Positions 47,206 to 55,770 of a DNA stretch of 64,000 bases are shown here, piece after piece. The translations under genes and the position numbers were made by a program. The notes beneath the pieces were generated by a model. It was not told the origin of the DNA, made no database searches, and was given only the letters and a program-made list of their open reading frames with translations. The stretch comes from Sva-07 sp963793335 (GTDB lineage: Bacteria; Actinomycetota; Acidimicrobiia; Acidimicrobiales; Ilumatobacteraceae): contig CAWBZS010000005.1 of assembly GCA_963793335.1 (NCBI GenBank), positions 1-64,000 of the forward strand, read 5' to 3'. Each line of letters begins with the position of its first letter. The first letter of the stretch is position 1.

Positions 47206-48887
47206 CCACCCCATGGTTCCGACTCGAGGGCCGCAGCCGGAGCGCCGCCATGACCGGTGGCGTCGAGGCCCGCATCGCTGACCCGCTGTGGATGCTGGCG
47301 CGCCAGTGGCAGGTGGGCGAGTTCATCGGTGACGACGCTGGCTCTCCCCTCGCGGTCACCACCCGATTCGAGACCACCAGCATCGATACCACCCGGCTCG
47401 GCGGGCCCGGAGGCCGGGTTCCCTACGACGCGACGACGCCGCTGGAACGCACCGTCGAAGCTGCTGCGCCGCCACGCCAGGGTGGTGCCCGACTCGCCCG
47501 CGCCGCTCGTGCAGCCCAGTCGCTGACACGCCTGCTGCGCCGGTCCGATGCACACCAAGTGGTCGACAAGCTGATCGAGGCGCACCCACTCGCCAACTCC
47601 GACGAGATCACCCTCGGCGCTCGCGGTGACGCGCTGGCGGCGATGCTGCGGCGGCGCACGTTCGACGGCCTTGCGGTGGCGCTGCTCTCCGAGGTTCAGG
47701 TTCGCAAGCTCGTCGACGGCGTGGGCCCACCGTCGCTCGGCGACGACGTCGCGGCATGGCGCCGCTCCGTGCGGGCGCAGTTCTCGATGAACGACGGCGC
47801 CTGGCGCGCGGAGCGCATGGAGCACGACTTCGCCGTCACCGCCCCCACGACCGGCGAGCCGCTGCAGTTGCACGCCGACGGCTACACCGGCGGTCGTCTC
47901 GACTGGTACTCGTTCGACGTCGAGGAAGAGAGCGAGAGCCACCTGCCGCTGAGCGAGGACGTCCGGTCGTTCACGACGATCCCCACCGAGGTTCGCTACG
48001 ACGGAATGCCGGCTGCTCGCTGGTGGGAGTTCGAGGACGCCGGGGTGCAGTTCGGCGACCTCGATGCCGGCCCGACCGATCTGTCGCGGATGATCGTGGC
48101 CGACTTCGCCACCGTCTACGGCGATGACTGGTTCGTGGTGCCCCTGCGGCTCGATCACGGCACCCTCTGTCGAATCCGAGCGGTCGAGATCGTCGACAGC
48201 TTCGGCGAGACGACCACCGCGACGTCGATCGTCGCCAACGACGAACGGGCCAAGCTCGGGCGGAGCTGGGCGATGTTCGAGATGCACGGTGACACCTCCG
48301 TCGAGAAGGGGGTCGCACCGCTGCTGTTCCTGCCGCCCGTCCTGGCGACCTCGCTGCACGGGCCGACGACCGAGCTCGTCGAGTTCGCCCGGGATGAGGG
48401 TGCCAACCTCGGTTGGGCCATCGAGCGGACAGTCGAGGGTCCGATGGGTCGTTCCGTCGATCGGCGCGACGCATGGCTCGCGTCCACACCGCCCGAGCCA
48501 CCGCCGGGACCGAGCGACGAGCCCAGCCGGTACGAGGACCAGCACTGGCGCTATCGGCTGGAGTCGCCGGCCCCACCGTTCTGGGTGCCGCTGATGCCCG
48601 AGCGCATCGACCCCGAGCGCAGCGACATCCACTTCCGCCGCGGCCAACTCCAGAGCTGGGAACACCTCACCGACACCCCCGTCGGGGCACACGGCGAGAC
48701 GCTGGAACCACATCGCGCCCTGACGATCCGCGAAGAGGAGATCCCGCGCGGTGGCATCACCGTCGAACGTCGTTGGCAGTATGCGCGCTGGACCGACGGC
48801 TCGGTCCACGTGTGGGTGCAGCGCCGGCGGCGGCAGGGGCGCGGCGAACGCTCGAGCGGACTCAGCTGGGACCGGCTGGAGACCTGA
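47202..48887 (+). CDS. Large-protein system component E
   Basis: 561 residues from MTTPWFRLEGRSRSAAMTGG, with GAGGGAG 8 bases upstream. The most striking stretch is DPLWMLARQWQVGEFIGDD at 27-45, followed by AGSP. It is aromatic-rich and looks strongly conserved; I recall similar strings in uncharacterised proteins but cannot name a family. A helical Ala/Arg-rich part lies near 85-135. Later blocks include RLDWYSFDVEEESESHLPLS, PARWWEFEDAGVQFGDLD with DWFVVPLRLDHGT, and FWVPLMPERIDPERSDIHFR RG near the end. No signal or membrane span. Last gene of the cluster, convergent with gpsA 50 bp on. Confidence 0.7.
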   Translation: MTTPWFRLEGRSRSAAMTGGVEARIADPLWMLARQWQVGEFIGDDAGSPLAVTTRFETTSIDTTRLGGPGGRVPYDATTPLERTVEAAAPPRQGGARLARAARAAQSLTRLLRRSDAHQVVDKLIEAHPLANSDEITLGARGDALAAMLRRRTFDGLAVALLSEVQVRKLVDGVGPPSLGDDVAAWRRSVRAQFSMNDGAWRAERMEHDFAVTAPTTGEPLQLHADGYTGGRLDWYSFDVEEESESHLPLSEDVRSFTTIPTEVRYDGMPAARWWEFEDAGVQFGDLDAGPTDLSRMIVADFATVYGDDWFVVPLRLDHGTLCRIRAVEIVDSFGETTTATSIVANDERAKLGRSWAMFEMHGDTSVEKGVAPLLFLPPVLATSLHGPTTELVEFARDEGANLGWAIERTVEGPMGRSVDRRDAWLASTPPEPPPGPSDEPSRYEDQHWRYRLESPAPPFWVPLMPERIDPERSDIHFRRGQLQSWEHLTDTPVGAHGETLEPHRALTIREEEIPRGGITVERRWQYARWTDGSVHVWVQRRRRQGRGERSSGLSWDRLET

Positions 48888-48937
48888 ACGTCATCGCGTC
48901 GTGGCGGCTCCCCCGCCAGGAGCGGTGTTCGACTCGG

Positions 48938-49954
48938 TCAGCGATCGCGTTCGTCGCGGCGTTCCCGGCCCATCAGGTCGGTGACGGCCTCGGCGGGGTC
49001 CTTGTCCTCGTACAGGGTGAGGTACACCTGCTCGGTGATCGGCATCGCGATGTCGGACTCCCGCGCGAGTCGGTGCGCCGCCAGCGTGGTCTTCACCCCT
49101 TCGGCAACCGTGTTCATCTCGCTCAGCACCTCGGCGAGCTTGCGCCCCCGACCGAGCGCTGCGCCGACCGTGCGGTTGCGCGACAGGTCACCGCTACAGG
49201 TCAGCACGAGGTCACCCATTCCCGACAGGCCGGCAAACGTGTGCGGGTCACCGCCGAGCGCAACGCCGAGTCGAGTGATCTCGGCGAGACCACGCGTGAT
49301 CAAGGCCGCCTTGGAGTTCTGCGCAAATCCCAGACCGTGGGACATGCCTGCAGCGATGGCGATCACGTTCTTGAGTGCTCCACCCAGCTCGGCCGACACG
49401 ATGTCGTCCGAGGAATACACACGAAACGACGGCGTCGAGAACAGATCTCGGACGAAACGCGCATCGTCGATCGACGTTGCCGCAGCGACGACCGCGGCAG
49501 GATGATCGATGGCGACTTCGCGGGCGAACGACGGCCCCGACAAGGCGACGATCCGATCGGCCAATCGCGCTGGCAGGACGTCACCGAGGATCGCAGCCGG
49601 AGTGCGCAGGGTCTCCACCTCGATCCCCTTCGAGACCGACACCACGACCTCGACCGTGTCGACCACGCCGCCGACGTCAGCGAAGACACTGCGCACGTGC
49701 TGGGTCGGCACCGCCGAGACCAGGACCTGTGCCTCGGTGAGCGCGTCGGCGAGGTCGTCGGTGACACGCAGCAATGGCGGCAGCTCGACGTCGGGCAGGA
49801 ACATCGTGTTCTCCCGCGCCATGGTGATCGACTCGACGACCTCGGGCTCACGGGCCCACAACGCAACCGGCGACCCGGCATTGGCGAGCAGTCGAGCCAG
49901 TGCGGTCCCCCACGAACCCGCACCGACCACAGCGATCTTCGGAATTGTCCCCAT
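48938..49954 (-). CDS. gpsA: NAD(P)-dependent glycerol-3-phosphate dehydrogenase
   Basis: 338 residues. The N-terminal Rossmann motif is VVGAGSWGTALARLLANAG. VSVSKGIEVETLRTP and ALSGPSFAREVA line the active site, the catalytic Lys is in GGALKNVIAIAAGMSHGLG, and the C-terminal family block is LAGLSGMGDLVLTCSGDLSR NR. It reduces dihydroxyacetone phosphate to sn-glycerol-3-phosphate for phospholipid synthesis. Monocistronic here, divergent from the PsuK gene by 85 bp. Confidence 0.93.
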   Translation of the reverse strand: MGTIPKIAVVGAGSWGTALARLLANAGSPVALWAREPEVVESITMARENTMFLPDVELPPLLRVTDDLADALTEAQVLVSAVPTQHVRSVFADVGGVVDTVEVVVSVSKGIEVETLRTPAAILGDVLPARLADRIVALSGPSFAREVAIDHPAAVVAAATSIDDARFVRDLFSTPSFRVYSSDDIVSAELGGALKNVIAIAAGMSHGLGFAQNSKAALITRGLAEITRLGVALGGDPHTFAGLSGMGDLVLTCSGDLSRNRTVGAALGRGRKLAEVLSEMNTVAEGVKTTLAAHRLARESDIAMPITEQVYLTLYEDKDPAEAVTDLMGRERRDERDR

Positions 49955-50025
49955 TCGGCCAGTCTCGCGGGTTCATCGAGCCCACGAGGACGCCAACGCC
50001 TCGTTGCTTAGTTCAACAAGTACTA

Positions 50026-50039
50026 CTTATGATCATAAG
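50026..50039. promoter_or_regulatory. Palindrome at the start of the HTH-PsuK gene
   Basis: CTTATGATCATAAG, a perfect 14-bp palindrome ending immediately before the GTG at 50040. The product has an N-terminal HTH, so autoregulation through this site is likely, on a leaderless or near-leaderless transcript. Confidence 0.65.
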
Positions 50040-51131
50040 GTGCTCACCGAACGAGAACAGCAGATCGTCGACCTGCTTCGTCGCGATCCGTTGATCAAGG
50101 CCGACGCACTCGCCGCGGCACTCGGAACCAGTCGGGCATCGATCAACGTCCATCTGTCGAATCTGGGCAAGAAGGGGGTGATCCTGGGTCGAGGGTACGT
50201 GCTTGCAGAGCGGCGAGGCGCCGTCGTGATCGGTGGCGCCAACGTCGATCTCAAGGCGCGCAGCACCGTCCGGGCGACTGCGCAGACCAGCAATCCCGGC
50301 CGCGGCTCGATGACACCCGGCGGCGTCGGGCGCAACGTGGCCGAGAACATCGCCCGACTCGGCGACCGGGTGCACCTGATCAGCGTCGTCGGGCGCGACC
50401 CGATGGGCGACAGCCTGCTCGAGCACACTGCGGCTGCGGGCGTTCGGATCGAACACGTCGCTCGTACCGATCGACCGACCGGCACCTACACCGCGGTGAT
50501 CGACGCCGACGGCGAGCTGATCGTGGCCATCGCCGACATGGACGCAACCGCCGAGCTCGGGCCCGAGCAACTCCATCGGGCACGCGACGTGATCGCCACC
50601 GCCGGCGTGCTGGTCGTCGATGGCAACCTCACCCGCGACGCACTCGAGTACGCGCTCGATCTCTCCGTCGAGGTGTACACCGTATTCGAGCCCGTCAGCG
50701 TGCCGAAAGCAACAGGACTCAAGGACGCCCTCGACGCTCGCGTCTCCGCGGTCACGCCGAACCGAGATGAACTGGCGGCCCTGACCGGCCTGCCCACGCG
50801 CACCGATCGCCAACTCCGTCGGGCAGCGCAGGCACTGCACGCTCGCGGCGTCGAACTGGTCTGGGTTCGGCTCGGCGAACGAGGATCGCTGTTCAGCACC
50901 CCCGGCGAGGCCATCGACCTCCCCGCCACGCCGACCATCGTCGAGGACGTCACCGGCGCCGGCGACGCGATGTTGGGAGCGTTCTGCCACCTCCTGCTCC
51001 AGGAGGGCACTCCCGAAGACGCAGCTCGCTTCGGCCACGCCGCTGCCGCACTGACCATTGCGAGTCCGCACACCGTCCGCCCGGACCTGACCCCACGGCT
51101 CGTTCGGGCCGCCATCGACCAGGAGACATGA
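50040..51131 (+). CDS. psuK: Pseudouridine kinase (PfkB family) with N-terminal HTH
   Basis: 363 residues from the GTG at 50040. A winged HTH at about 1-58 (TEREQQIVDLLRRDPLIKAD then GTSRASINVHLSNLGKKG) precedes the PfkB kinase: VVIGGANVDLKARS, GGVGRNVAENIARLGDRVHL, TPNRDELAAL and the anion hole DVTGAGDAMLGAF with the catalytic Asp. HTH-fused PfkB kinases of this kind pair with PsuG. It phosphorylates pseudouridine, and the next gene cleaves the product. The four-base overlap (ATGA) with psuG supports one operon. Confidence 0.85.
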   Translation: MLTEREQQIVDLLRRDPLIKADALAAALGTSRASINVHLSNLGKKGVILGRGYVLAERRGAVVIGGANVDLKARSTVRATAQTSNPGRGSMTPGGVGRNVAENIARLGDRVHLISVVGRDPMGDSLLEHTAAAGVRIEHVARTDRPTGTYTAVIDADGELIVAIADMDATAELGPEQLHRARDVIATAGVLVVDGNLTRDALEYALDLSVEVYTVFEPVSVPKATGLKDALDARVSAVTPNRDELAALTGLPTRTDRQLRRAAQALHARGVELVWVRLGERGSLFSTPGEAIDLPATPTIVEDVTGAGDAMLGAFCHLLLQEGTPEDAARFGHAAAALTIASPHTVRPDLTPRLVRAAIDQET

Positions 51132-52090
51132 ACATGACCGTCCGACCCAACGCCGTCCAGCCCAGCACTCGGCCGACGCCGCACCCCGACCTCGTGCTCA
51201 CCGACGAGGTCTCCCAGGCGCTGAGCGACGGGGTACCCGTCGTGGCGCTCGAGAGCACGATCATCAGCCACGGCATGCCGTTCCCCCAGAACGTCGAGAT
51301 GGCAACCGAAGTCGAACAGATCATCCGTGACGGTGGCGCAGTCCCCGCGACCATCGCGGTCCTCGATGGCCGTCCTCGGATCGGACTGAGCGGCGAGGAC
51401 CTCCATCTCCTGGCAACCAGCCCCGACGTCACCAAGATCAGCACTCGCGACCTCCCCTACGCCATCGCCCGAGGAATCCACGGCGCCACCACGGTCGCCG
51501 CCACCATGCGATTGGCGGCGCTGGCCAACATCCCGGTGTTCGTCACCGGCGGCCTCGGTGGGGTGCATCGAGGCGCAGCGAACACCTTCGACATCAGCGC
51601 CGACCTGACGGAGTTGTCACTGAGCAACGTTGCCGTGGTCTCCGCCGGCGTGAAGTCGATTCTCGACATCGGCCTCACGCTCGAAACCCTCGAGACACTC
51701 GGCGTGCCGGTCGTCGCGTACGGGACTGCCGACTTCCCCGCGTTCTTCTCCCGGGTGAGCGGTCACCCCGCCCCGATGACGCTCGACACTCCGGCCGAGG
51801 TCGCATCCCTGATGGATGCCAAGTGGCGTCTCGGCATGGCCGGCGGCGTGGCGGTCGTCAACCCCATCCCCGCTGCCGACGAGATCCCGGCCGACGAGAT
51901 CGATGTGATCATCGAGCAGGCATTGGCCGACATGGGCGCCAACGGCATCCACGGCAAGGAGGCCACCCCCTACCTGCTCGGACGGATCGTCGAACTCACC
52001 CACGGTGCCAGCCTCACCGCCAACATCGCACTGGTGAACAACAACGCCCGGCTCGGCGCACAGGTGGCGTCCGAGTACGCCGCCCGCTGA
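51128..52090 (+). CDS. psuG: Pseudouridine-5'-phosphate glycosidase
   Basis: 320 residues. Two ATGs (51128 and 51134) are possible; the first overlaps the kinase stop. Family blocks are VVALESTIISHGMPFPQN, PATIAVLDGRPRIGLS, KISTRDLPYAIARGIHGATT VA, VFVTGGLGGVHRGA, SAGVKSILDIGLTLETLETL GV and GANGIHGKEATPYLL, with the conserved Glu and Lys of the active site. It splits pseudouridine 5'-phosphate to uracil and ribose 5-phosphate. Confidence 0.93.
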   Translation: MNMTVRPNAVQPSTRPTPHPDLVLTDEVSQALSDGVPVVALESTIISHGMPFPQNVEMATEVEQIIRDGGAVPATIAVLDGRPRIGLSGEDLHLLATSPDVTKISTRDLPYAIARGIHGATTVAATMRLAALANIPVFVTGGLGGVHRGAANTFDISADLTELSLSNVAVVSAGVKSILDIGLTLETLETLGVPVVAYGTADFPAFFSRVSGHPAPMTLDTPAEVASLMDAKWRLGMAGGVAVVNPIPAADEIPADEIDVIIEQALADMGANGIHGKEATPYLLGRIVELTHGASLTANIALVNNNARLGAQVASEYAAR

Positions 52091-52232
52091 CACCCACCCG
52101 GTGCCGACGGTGGCCGCAACACCAGGAGACCTGCACCCGCATAGACTTCGCCGCCACGGCCGCCGTCGAGCTGCCCCGATGATCCAGCGCCTCACGGCTC
52201 CCACCTCACGCCATCCCCACCACGGAGACACC

Positions 52233-52694
52233 ATGCACCCCCAGCTCACCACCGCCCGGCCGACACGACGCCCATCTCGACTGCTCGCAGCCGGCGTCGT
52301 CGCCTGTTTCTCACTCGGCGTCGCCGCGTGCGGCAGCGACAGCGAGAGCGACGAAGCGTCCGCCGAAGAGCTCTTCTGCGAGGCAGGCGACAGCCTGCGA
52401 ACCGACATCACCGCGCTCGCTGATCTCGACATCATCTCCGAGGGGACCAGCGGCCTGCAGGAGCGGTTCTCCACCATCGAAGCCGACATCGACCAATTGC
52501 GCGAGAGTGGCTCCGAGGTCGCCTCCGAGGAGATCTCGACCCTCGAAACGGCCGTGAGCGACTTCGGCACGACTCTGGAAGACCTCGGAAACGACATCAG
52601 CGCCCAAGGCGCCGTCGCCGTCGGCAGTGCGCTCAGCAACCTCACCAGCGCTGCGAGCGGTGTGTTCGACGCGTTGTCCTCGACCTGCGACTGA
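52233..52694 (+). CDS. Small helical lipoprotein, unknown function
   Basis: 153 residues from MHPQLTTARPTRRPSRLLAA. The signal peptide has the lipobox LGVAAC (Cys at about 32). The mature part is acidic with long helices (SGLQERFSTIEADIDQLRES and LETAVSDFGTTLEDLGND) and two more cysteines (ELFCEAG and the end STCD) that may form a disulfide. The start follows GGAG at 7 nt. No partner genes. Function unknown. Confidence 0.72.
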   Translation: MHPQLTTARPTRRPSRLLAAGVVACFSLGVAACGSDSESDEASAEELFCEAGDSLRTDITALADLDIISEGTSGLQERFSTIEADIDQLRESGSEVASEEISTLETAVSDFGTTLEDLGNDISAQGAVAVGSALSNLTSAASGVFDALSSTCD

Positions 52695-52839
52695 GCGGGT
52701 CACCCAGCGAGGATGCTGAGGGCGTCGCCGACGAGGTTGGCGGCGATCGCTTCACCCATCGTCGTTCATCCCTCGACTCGTCATGTGCGACACGCAAGAT
52801 GCGGGTCGAAGCATCGACCCCCTGGCCGATGTCGAGCAC

Positions 52840-53235
52840 TCAGGCGAGCAGCTTGGTCTTCTGCTGATCGAACTCCTCGGCGGTGATCACACCGTCGTCG
52901 CGGAGCTTGGAGAGCTTGGCGAGTTCGTCGGCCGTCCCGCTGGATCCGGCGGTCTCCTGCACGTACGAGCGGAACGCCGCCTCGTTGTCTTTCGCCGTCT
53001 GGATGTCGCGATCCCGCATGGAGCCACCACGAACGATCACGTACACGAACACACCGAGGAACGGCACGAGGATCGTGAAGATGCACCAGAGTGCTTTGCC
53101 CCAACCCCCCAGGTCGCGGCTTCGGAAGATGTCGGCGAACACTCGGAACAGCAGGATGAACCAGGCGACCCACAGGAAGAAGATCATCATGCTCCAGAAC
53201 ACACCCAACAGTGGATAGTCGTACGCAAGCATCAA
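52840..53235 (-). CDS. Small membrane protein: PLDc_N-type plus SHOCT domain
   Basis: 131 residues. Two hydrophobic helices (LLGVFWSMMIFFLWVAWFIL and ALWCIFTILVPFLGVFVYVI) with DIFRSRDLGGWGKALW between them match the PLDc_N/DUF2207-like short membrane module. The C-terminal KLSKLRDDGVITAEEFDQQK TKLL is a SHOCT motif, a short oligomerisation domain. Widespread in actinobacteria; function unknown. Confidence 0.8.
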   Translation of the reverse strand: MMLAYDYPLLGVFWSMMIFFLWVAWFILLFRVFADIFRSRDLGGWGKALWCIFTILVPFLGVFVYVIVRGGSMRDRDIQTAKDNEAAFRSYVQETAGSSGTADELAKLSKLRDDGVITAEEFDQQKTKLLA

Positions 53236-53376
53236 CGGGCCTCCATGGCATCAGGCGGCGCCCTGGTGCGCCGCGTGGTTCAAGGATCTCAGCCTGGTCC
53301 TGTACTGACATCACCCACTTCGGATGATCCCTCGACGGTTGTGACGGGATCTTCCTTGCCGCGTCGCGCCGTTCGC

Positions 53377-53859
53377 CTACAGGCGCGTTGGCAGGAAGTC
53401 CTCGTGATCGCAGAGCGCTTCGGCGACCTTCGAGAGCGCGCTTGCCAGCGTTGCGGTCTCGTCCTCGTCGAGCCGATCGAAGAGCAGTCGCTGCACGTCG
53501 TGGACATGCAGGGGTGCCACCTCCTCGATGTGCTGCTGACCAGCCGCCGTCAGGGTTGCGTTCTTCGCCCGGCCGTCGATCGGGTCTGGGGAGATCACGA
53601 CGTCGCCCCGTTCGACCAGCATGCGGAGCCGGTGGGTGAGGCGACTCTGCGAGACGTTGGCAGCGTCGGCCAGGTCCGACAGTCGCATCGTGCTGTCGGC
53701 AGCCCCAGACAGCGCGACGAGGATCGAGTAGTGCACGACCAGGAGTCCGTGCTCTTTCAGGGTCCGTTCGAGTTGGGGCAGGCCACGATTGATGAAGACG
53801 AGCAGCGCGCGCCAGGCCTGCTGCTGTGTGTCGTCGAGCCATCGGGCGGTCTCCATCAC
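53377..53859 (-). CDS. MarR-family transcriptional regulator
   Basis: 160 residues from METARWLDDTQQQAWRALLV. The winged HTH is in MRLSDLADAANVSQSRLTHR LRMLVERGDVV with the wing SPDPIDGRAKNATLTAAGQ, the MarR signature. It is divergent from an FMN reductase gene and shares operator-like repeats with it (53873-53911). Redox-active quinones or similar compounds are the likely signals, by analogy with reductase-linked MarR proteins. Confidence 0.88.
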   Translation of the reverse strand: MMETARWLDDTQQQAWRALLVFINRGLPQLERTLKEHGLLVVHYSILVALSGAADSTMRLSDLADAANVSQSRLTHRLRMLVERGDVVISPDPIDGRAKNATLTAAGQQHIEEVAPLHVHDVQRLLFDRLDEDETATLASALSKVAEALCDHEDFLPTRL

Positions 53860-53872
53860 CCCACGCTACTCA

Positions 53873-53911
53873 TTGACACGACAACCATTTCTCGATAGCT
53901 TGACGTGTCAA
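53873..53911. promoter_or_regulatory. MarR operator pair in the divergent promoter
   Basis: Box 1 TTGACACGACAA (53873-53884) and box 2 TTGACGTGTCAA (53900-53911), the second a near-perfect palindrome. TTGACACG and CGTGTCAA also form an outer inverted repeat. Box 2 lies 11 bp before the reductase ATG, box 1 beside the MarR start, so both promoters can be blocked. Confidence 0.65.
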
Positions 53912-53922
53912 GGAGTTGCCCC

Positions 53923-54477
53923 ATGAACGTGCTCGCTTTCGCAGCCACGACCAGTCGCCAATCGATCAACCAACAACTGATCGAGTACGCCGCTCGCATT
54001 CTCGACGAGACCGACATCGAGGTCGACGTGATCGACCTCAACGACTTCGAGATGCCGATCTACAGCATCGACCGTCAAGTCGCCGACGGCATCCCGCAGC
54101 CCGCTCGCGAGTTCTTCGCCCGCGTTGGCGCTGCCGATGCGCTGCTGATCGCGTATGCCGAACACAACGGCTTCTACACCGCTGCGTACAAGAACATCTT
54201 CGACTGGGCATCGCGGATCGACATGCGGGTCTTTCAGAACAAACCGACCGTGATGCTGTCGACCTCGCCAGGAAGAAACGGCGGTGCCAACGTGCTTCGG
54301 GTCGCCGTCGACTCCGCTCCGTTCTTCGGCAACGACGTGCTGGCAAGCCTGGCGGTGCCGAGCTTCAACGATCACTTCGACACGACCACCGGATCGCTGA
54401 TCGACCCGGCACTCGACGACCGATTCCGATCTGCGATCGCCACGCTGACCACCATCACCCCAGAGGCGACCCAATGA
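53923..54477 (+). CDS. NADPH-dependent FMN reductase family protein
   Basis: 184 residues from MNVLAFAATTSRQSINQQLI, ribosome site AAGGAG at 7 nt. The flavodoxin-like fold shows the phosphate loop ATTSRQSINQQL, the FMN-binding DALLIAYAEHNGFYTAAYKN IFDW, and STSPGRNGGANVL. Related enzymes reduce flavin, quinones or azo dyes. Under likely MarR control. The CDGSH gene starts 28 bp downstream, so the two may form a redox-stress operon. Confidence 0.84.
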   Translation: MNVLAFAATTSRQSINQQLIEYAARILDETDIEVDVIDLNDFEMPIYSIDRQVADGIPQPAREFFARVGAADALLIAYAEHNGFYTAAYKNIFDWASRIDMRVFQNKPTVMLSTSPGRNGGANVLRVAVDSAPFFGNDVLASLAVPSFNDHFDTTTGSLIDPALDDRFRSAIATLTTITPEATQ

Positions 54478-54505
54478 CCGATCAACACATCACGAGGAGA
54501 ACGAC

Positions 54506-55165
54506 ATGAACGACGAACAGAGCATCAAGGTGGCGCCAGGCGGCCCCTACATCGTGAGCGGCAGCGTTCCGATCACCTCGAAGATCCCCATCGTGTCCGA
54601 ACACGGCGAACCACTCACGTGGAAGACCGACCCAGCGAGTGAGGTGGCCCCGCGTGCGGCGTTGTGCCGCTGCGGTGCGTCGTCGAACAAGCCGTTCTGC
54701 GATGGTACGCACGCCAAGGTCGACTGGGACGACGCCGACCACGCCCCAGACGGCACGTACGCCGACCGCACCAAGCGCTACGGCGGCGACGGCATCGAAG
54801 TCCACGACGATCGCGGCATCTGCGTGCATGCCGGCTTCTGTGGCAACCAGGCCACCAACGTCTGGAAGATGGCCGTCAAGACCGCCGACACACAGATCCG
54901 CTCCGAGGCCATCGCGATGATCGAACGCTGCCCGTCCGGCGCGTTGAGCTACACGGTCGACGACGAGACCATCGAGCCGGATCTTCCCCCGCAGATCGGT
55001 GTGATCCCCGACGGCCCCCTCTGGGTGACCGGCGGACTCGAGATCACCCGAGCCGATGGCAACGTTCTCGAAACCCGCAACCGGGTCACACTGTGCCGCT
55101 GCGGCCAGTCCGGGTCGAAACCCTTGTGCGACGGATCACACAAGGACGCGGGCTTCACGGGCTGA
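54506..55165 (+). CDS. Double CDGSH iron-sulfur protein with divergent ferredoxin domain
   Basis: 219 residues. The first CDGSH site is CRCGASSNKPFCDGTH (Cys54, Cys56, Cys65, His69), the second CRCGQSGSKPLCDGSH (Cys197, Cys199, Cys208, His212). Each binds a 2Fe-2S cluster with three Cys and one His. Between them CVHAGFCGNQATNVW and MIERCPSGAL resemble the divergent 4Fe-4S (Fer4_19) domain found in such fusions. It is an electron-transfer or cluster-transfer protein, probably in the same operon as the FMN reductase. Confidence 0.88.
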   Translation: MNDEQSIKVAPGGPYIVSGSVPITSKIPIVSEHGEPLTWKTDPASEVAPRAALCRCGASSNKPFCDGTHAKVDWDDADHAPDGTYADRTKRYGGDGIEVHDDRGICVHAGFCGNQATNVWKMAVKTADTQIRSEAIAMIERCPSGALSYTVDDETIEPDLPPQIGVIPDGPLWVTGGLEITRADGNVLETRNRVTLCRCGQSGSKPLCDGSHKDAGFTG

Positions 55166-55186
55166 CACAGCGTCGGCAGCTGTCGT

Positions 55187-55753
55187 TCAGCGGTGCGCTG
55201 CCATCGAGATGAGGGTGGCCGCCTCGCGACACTGCTGCTCGATTCGTTTCACGGCCTCTTCGAACGCACGCGGCGCCGAGCCGGTGGGGTCGGCCACTTC
55301 GGGGACGGCGGCGCGGAGATAGTCCGCAGCGCCGCGGTCGGCGGTGAGTTGCTCCATCCAACGCGCCACACCGTCGGGGTCGTCGCGGCCGATGGACCCG
55401 TCGACGTCCGCGGCGCGCGCCAACAGCTCCGGCAGGGTCACCGCCCGCCGAAACGCGGCCGGACTGAGCGCAGCGATCTTGACCACATGCGAACGCTCGG
55501 CGGTCAGGATGACATCAGCTCCATCGACCAACTCGACCGTCGTCGAAGCGCTGCGATGCTCGGACACGTCGAGGCCTCGTCGAGCCATGGCGGCCACCGC
55601 GTCCGGGATCGCCGGCAGCCCGACCTGACCGAACCCCGACGAACGAACGGTGACGGCGCCGACGCCCAGCATCTCGCCGAGCATCGCATCGAGTAGCGCC
55701 GCCGACATCACCGACCTCGTTCGGTTGTGGCTGCAGACGGTGAGGATGCGCAC
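55187..55753 (-). CDS. Low-molecular-weight protein-tyrosine phosphatase/arsenate-reductase-fold protein
   Basis: 188 residues from the GTG at 55753, which gives VRILTVCSHNRTRSVMSAAL. The CX5R loop CSHNRTRS carries Cys7 and Arg12, the phosphate-binding site of LMW phosphatases. DVSEHRSASTTVELVDGADV ILTAE holds the helper region, while the usual C-terminal DPD acid appears as DDPDGVARW. It acts on phosphotyrosine or a small phosphate ester; a substrate is not apparent. It follows the SDR gene by 17 bp on the same strand. An upstream in-frame extension exists but would overlap the SDR gene fully. Confidence 0.78.
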   Translation of the reverse strand: MRILTVCSHNRTRSVMSAALLDAMLGEMLGVGAVTVRSSGFGQVGLPAIPDAVAAMARRGLDVSEHRSASTTVELVDGADVILTAERSHVVKIAALSPAAFRRAVTLPELLARAADVDGSIGRDDPDGVARWMEQLTADRGAADYLRAAVPEVADPTGSAPRAFEEAVKRIEQQCREAATLISMAAHR

Positions 55754-55770
55754 CGGGCGTTGCGAATCGC

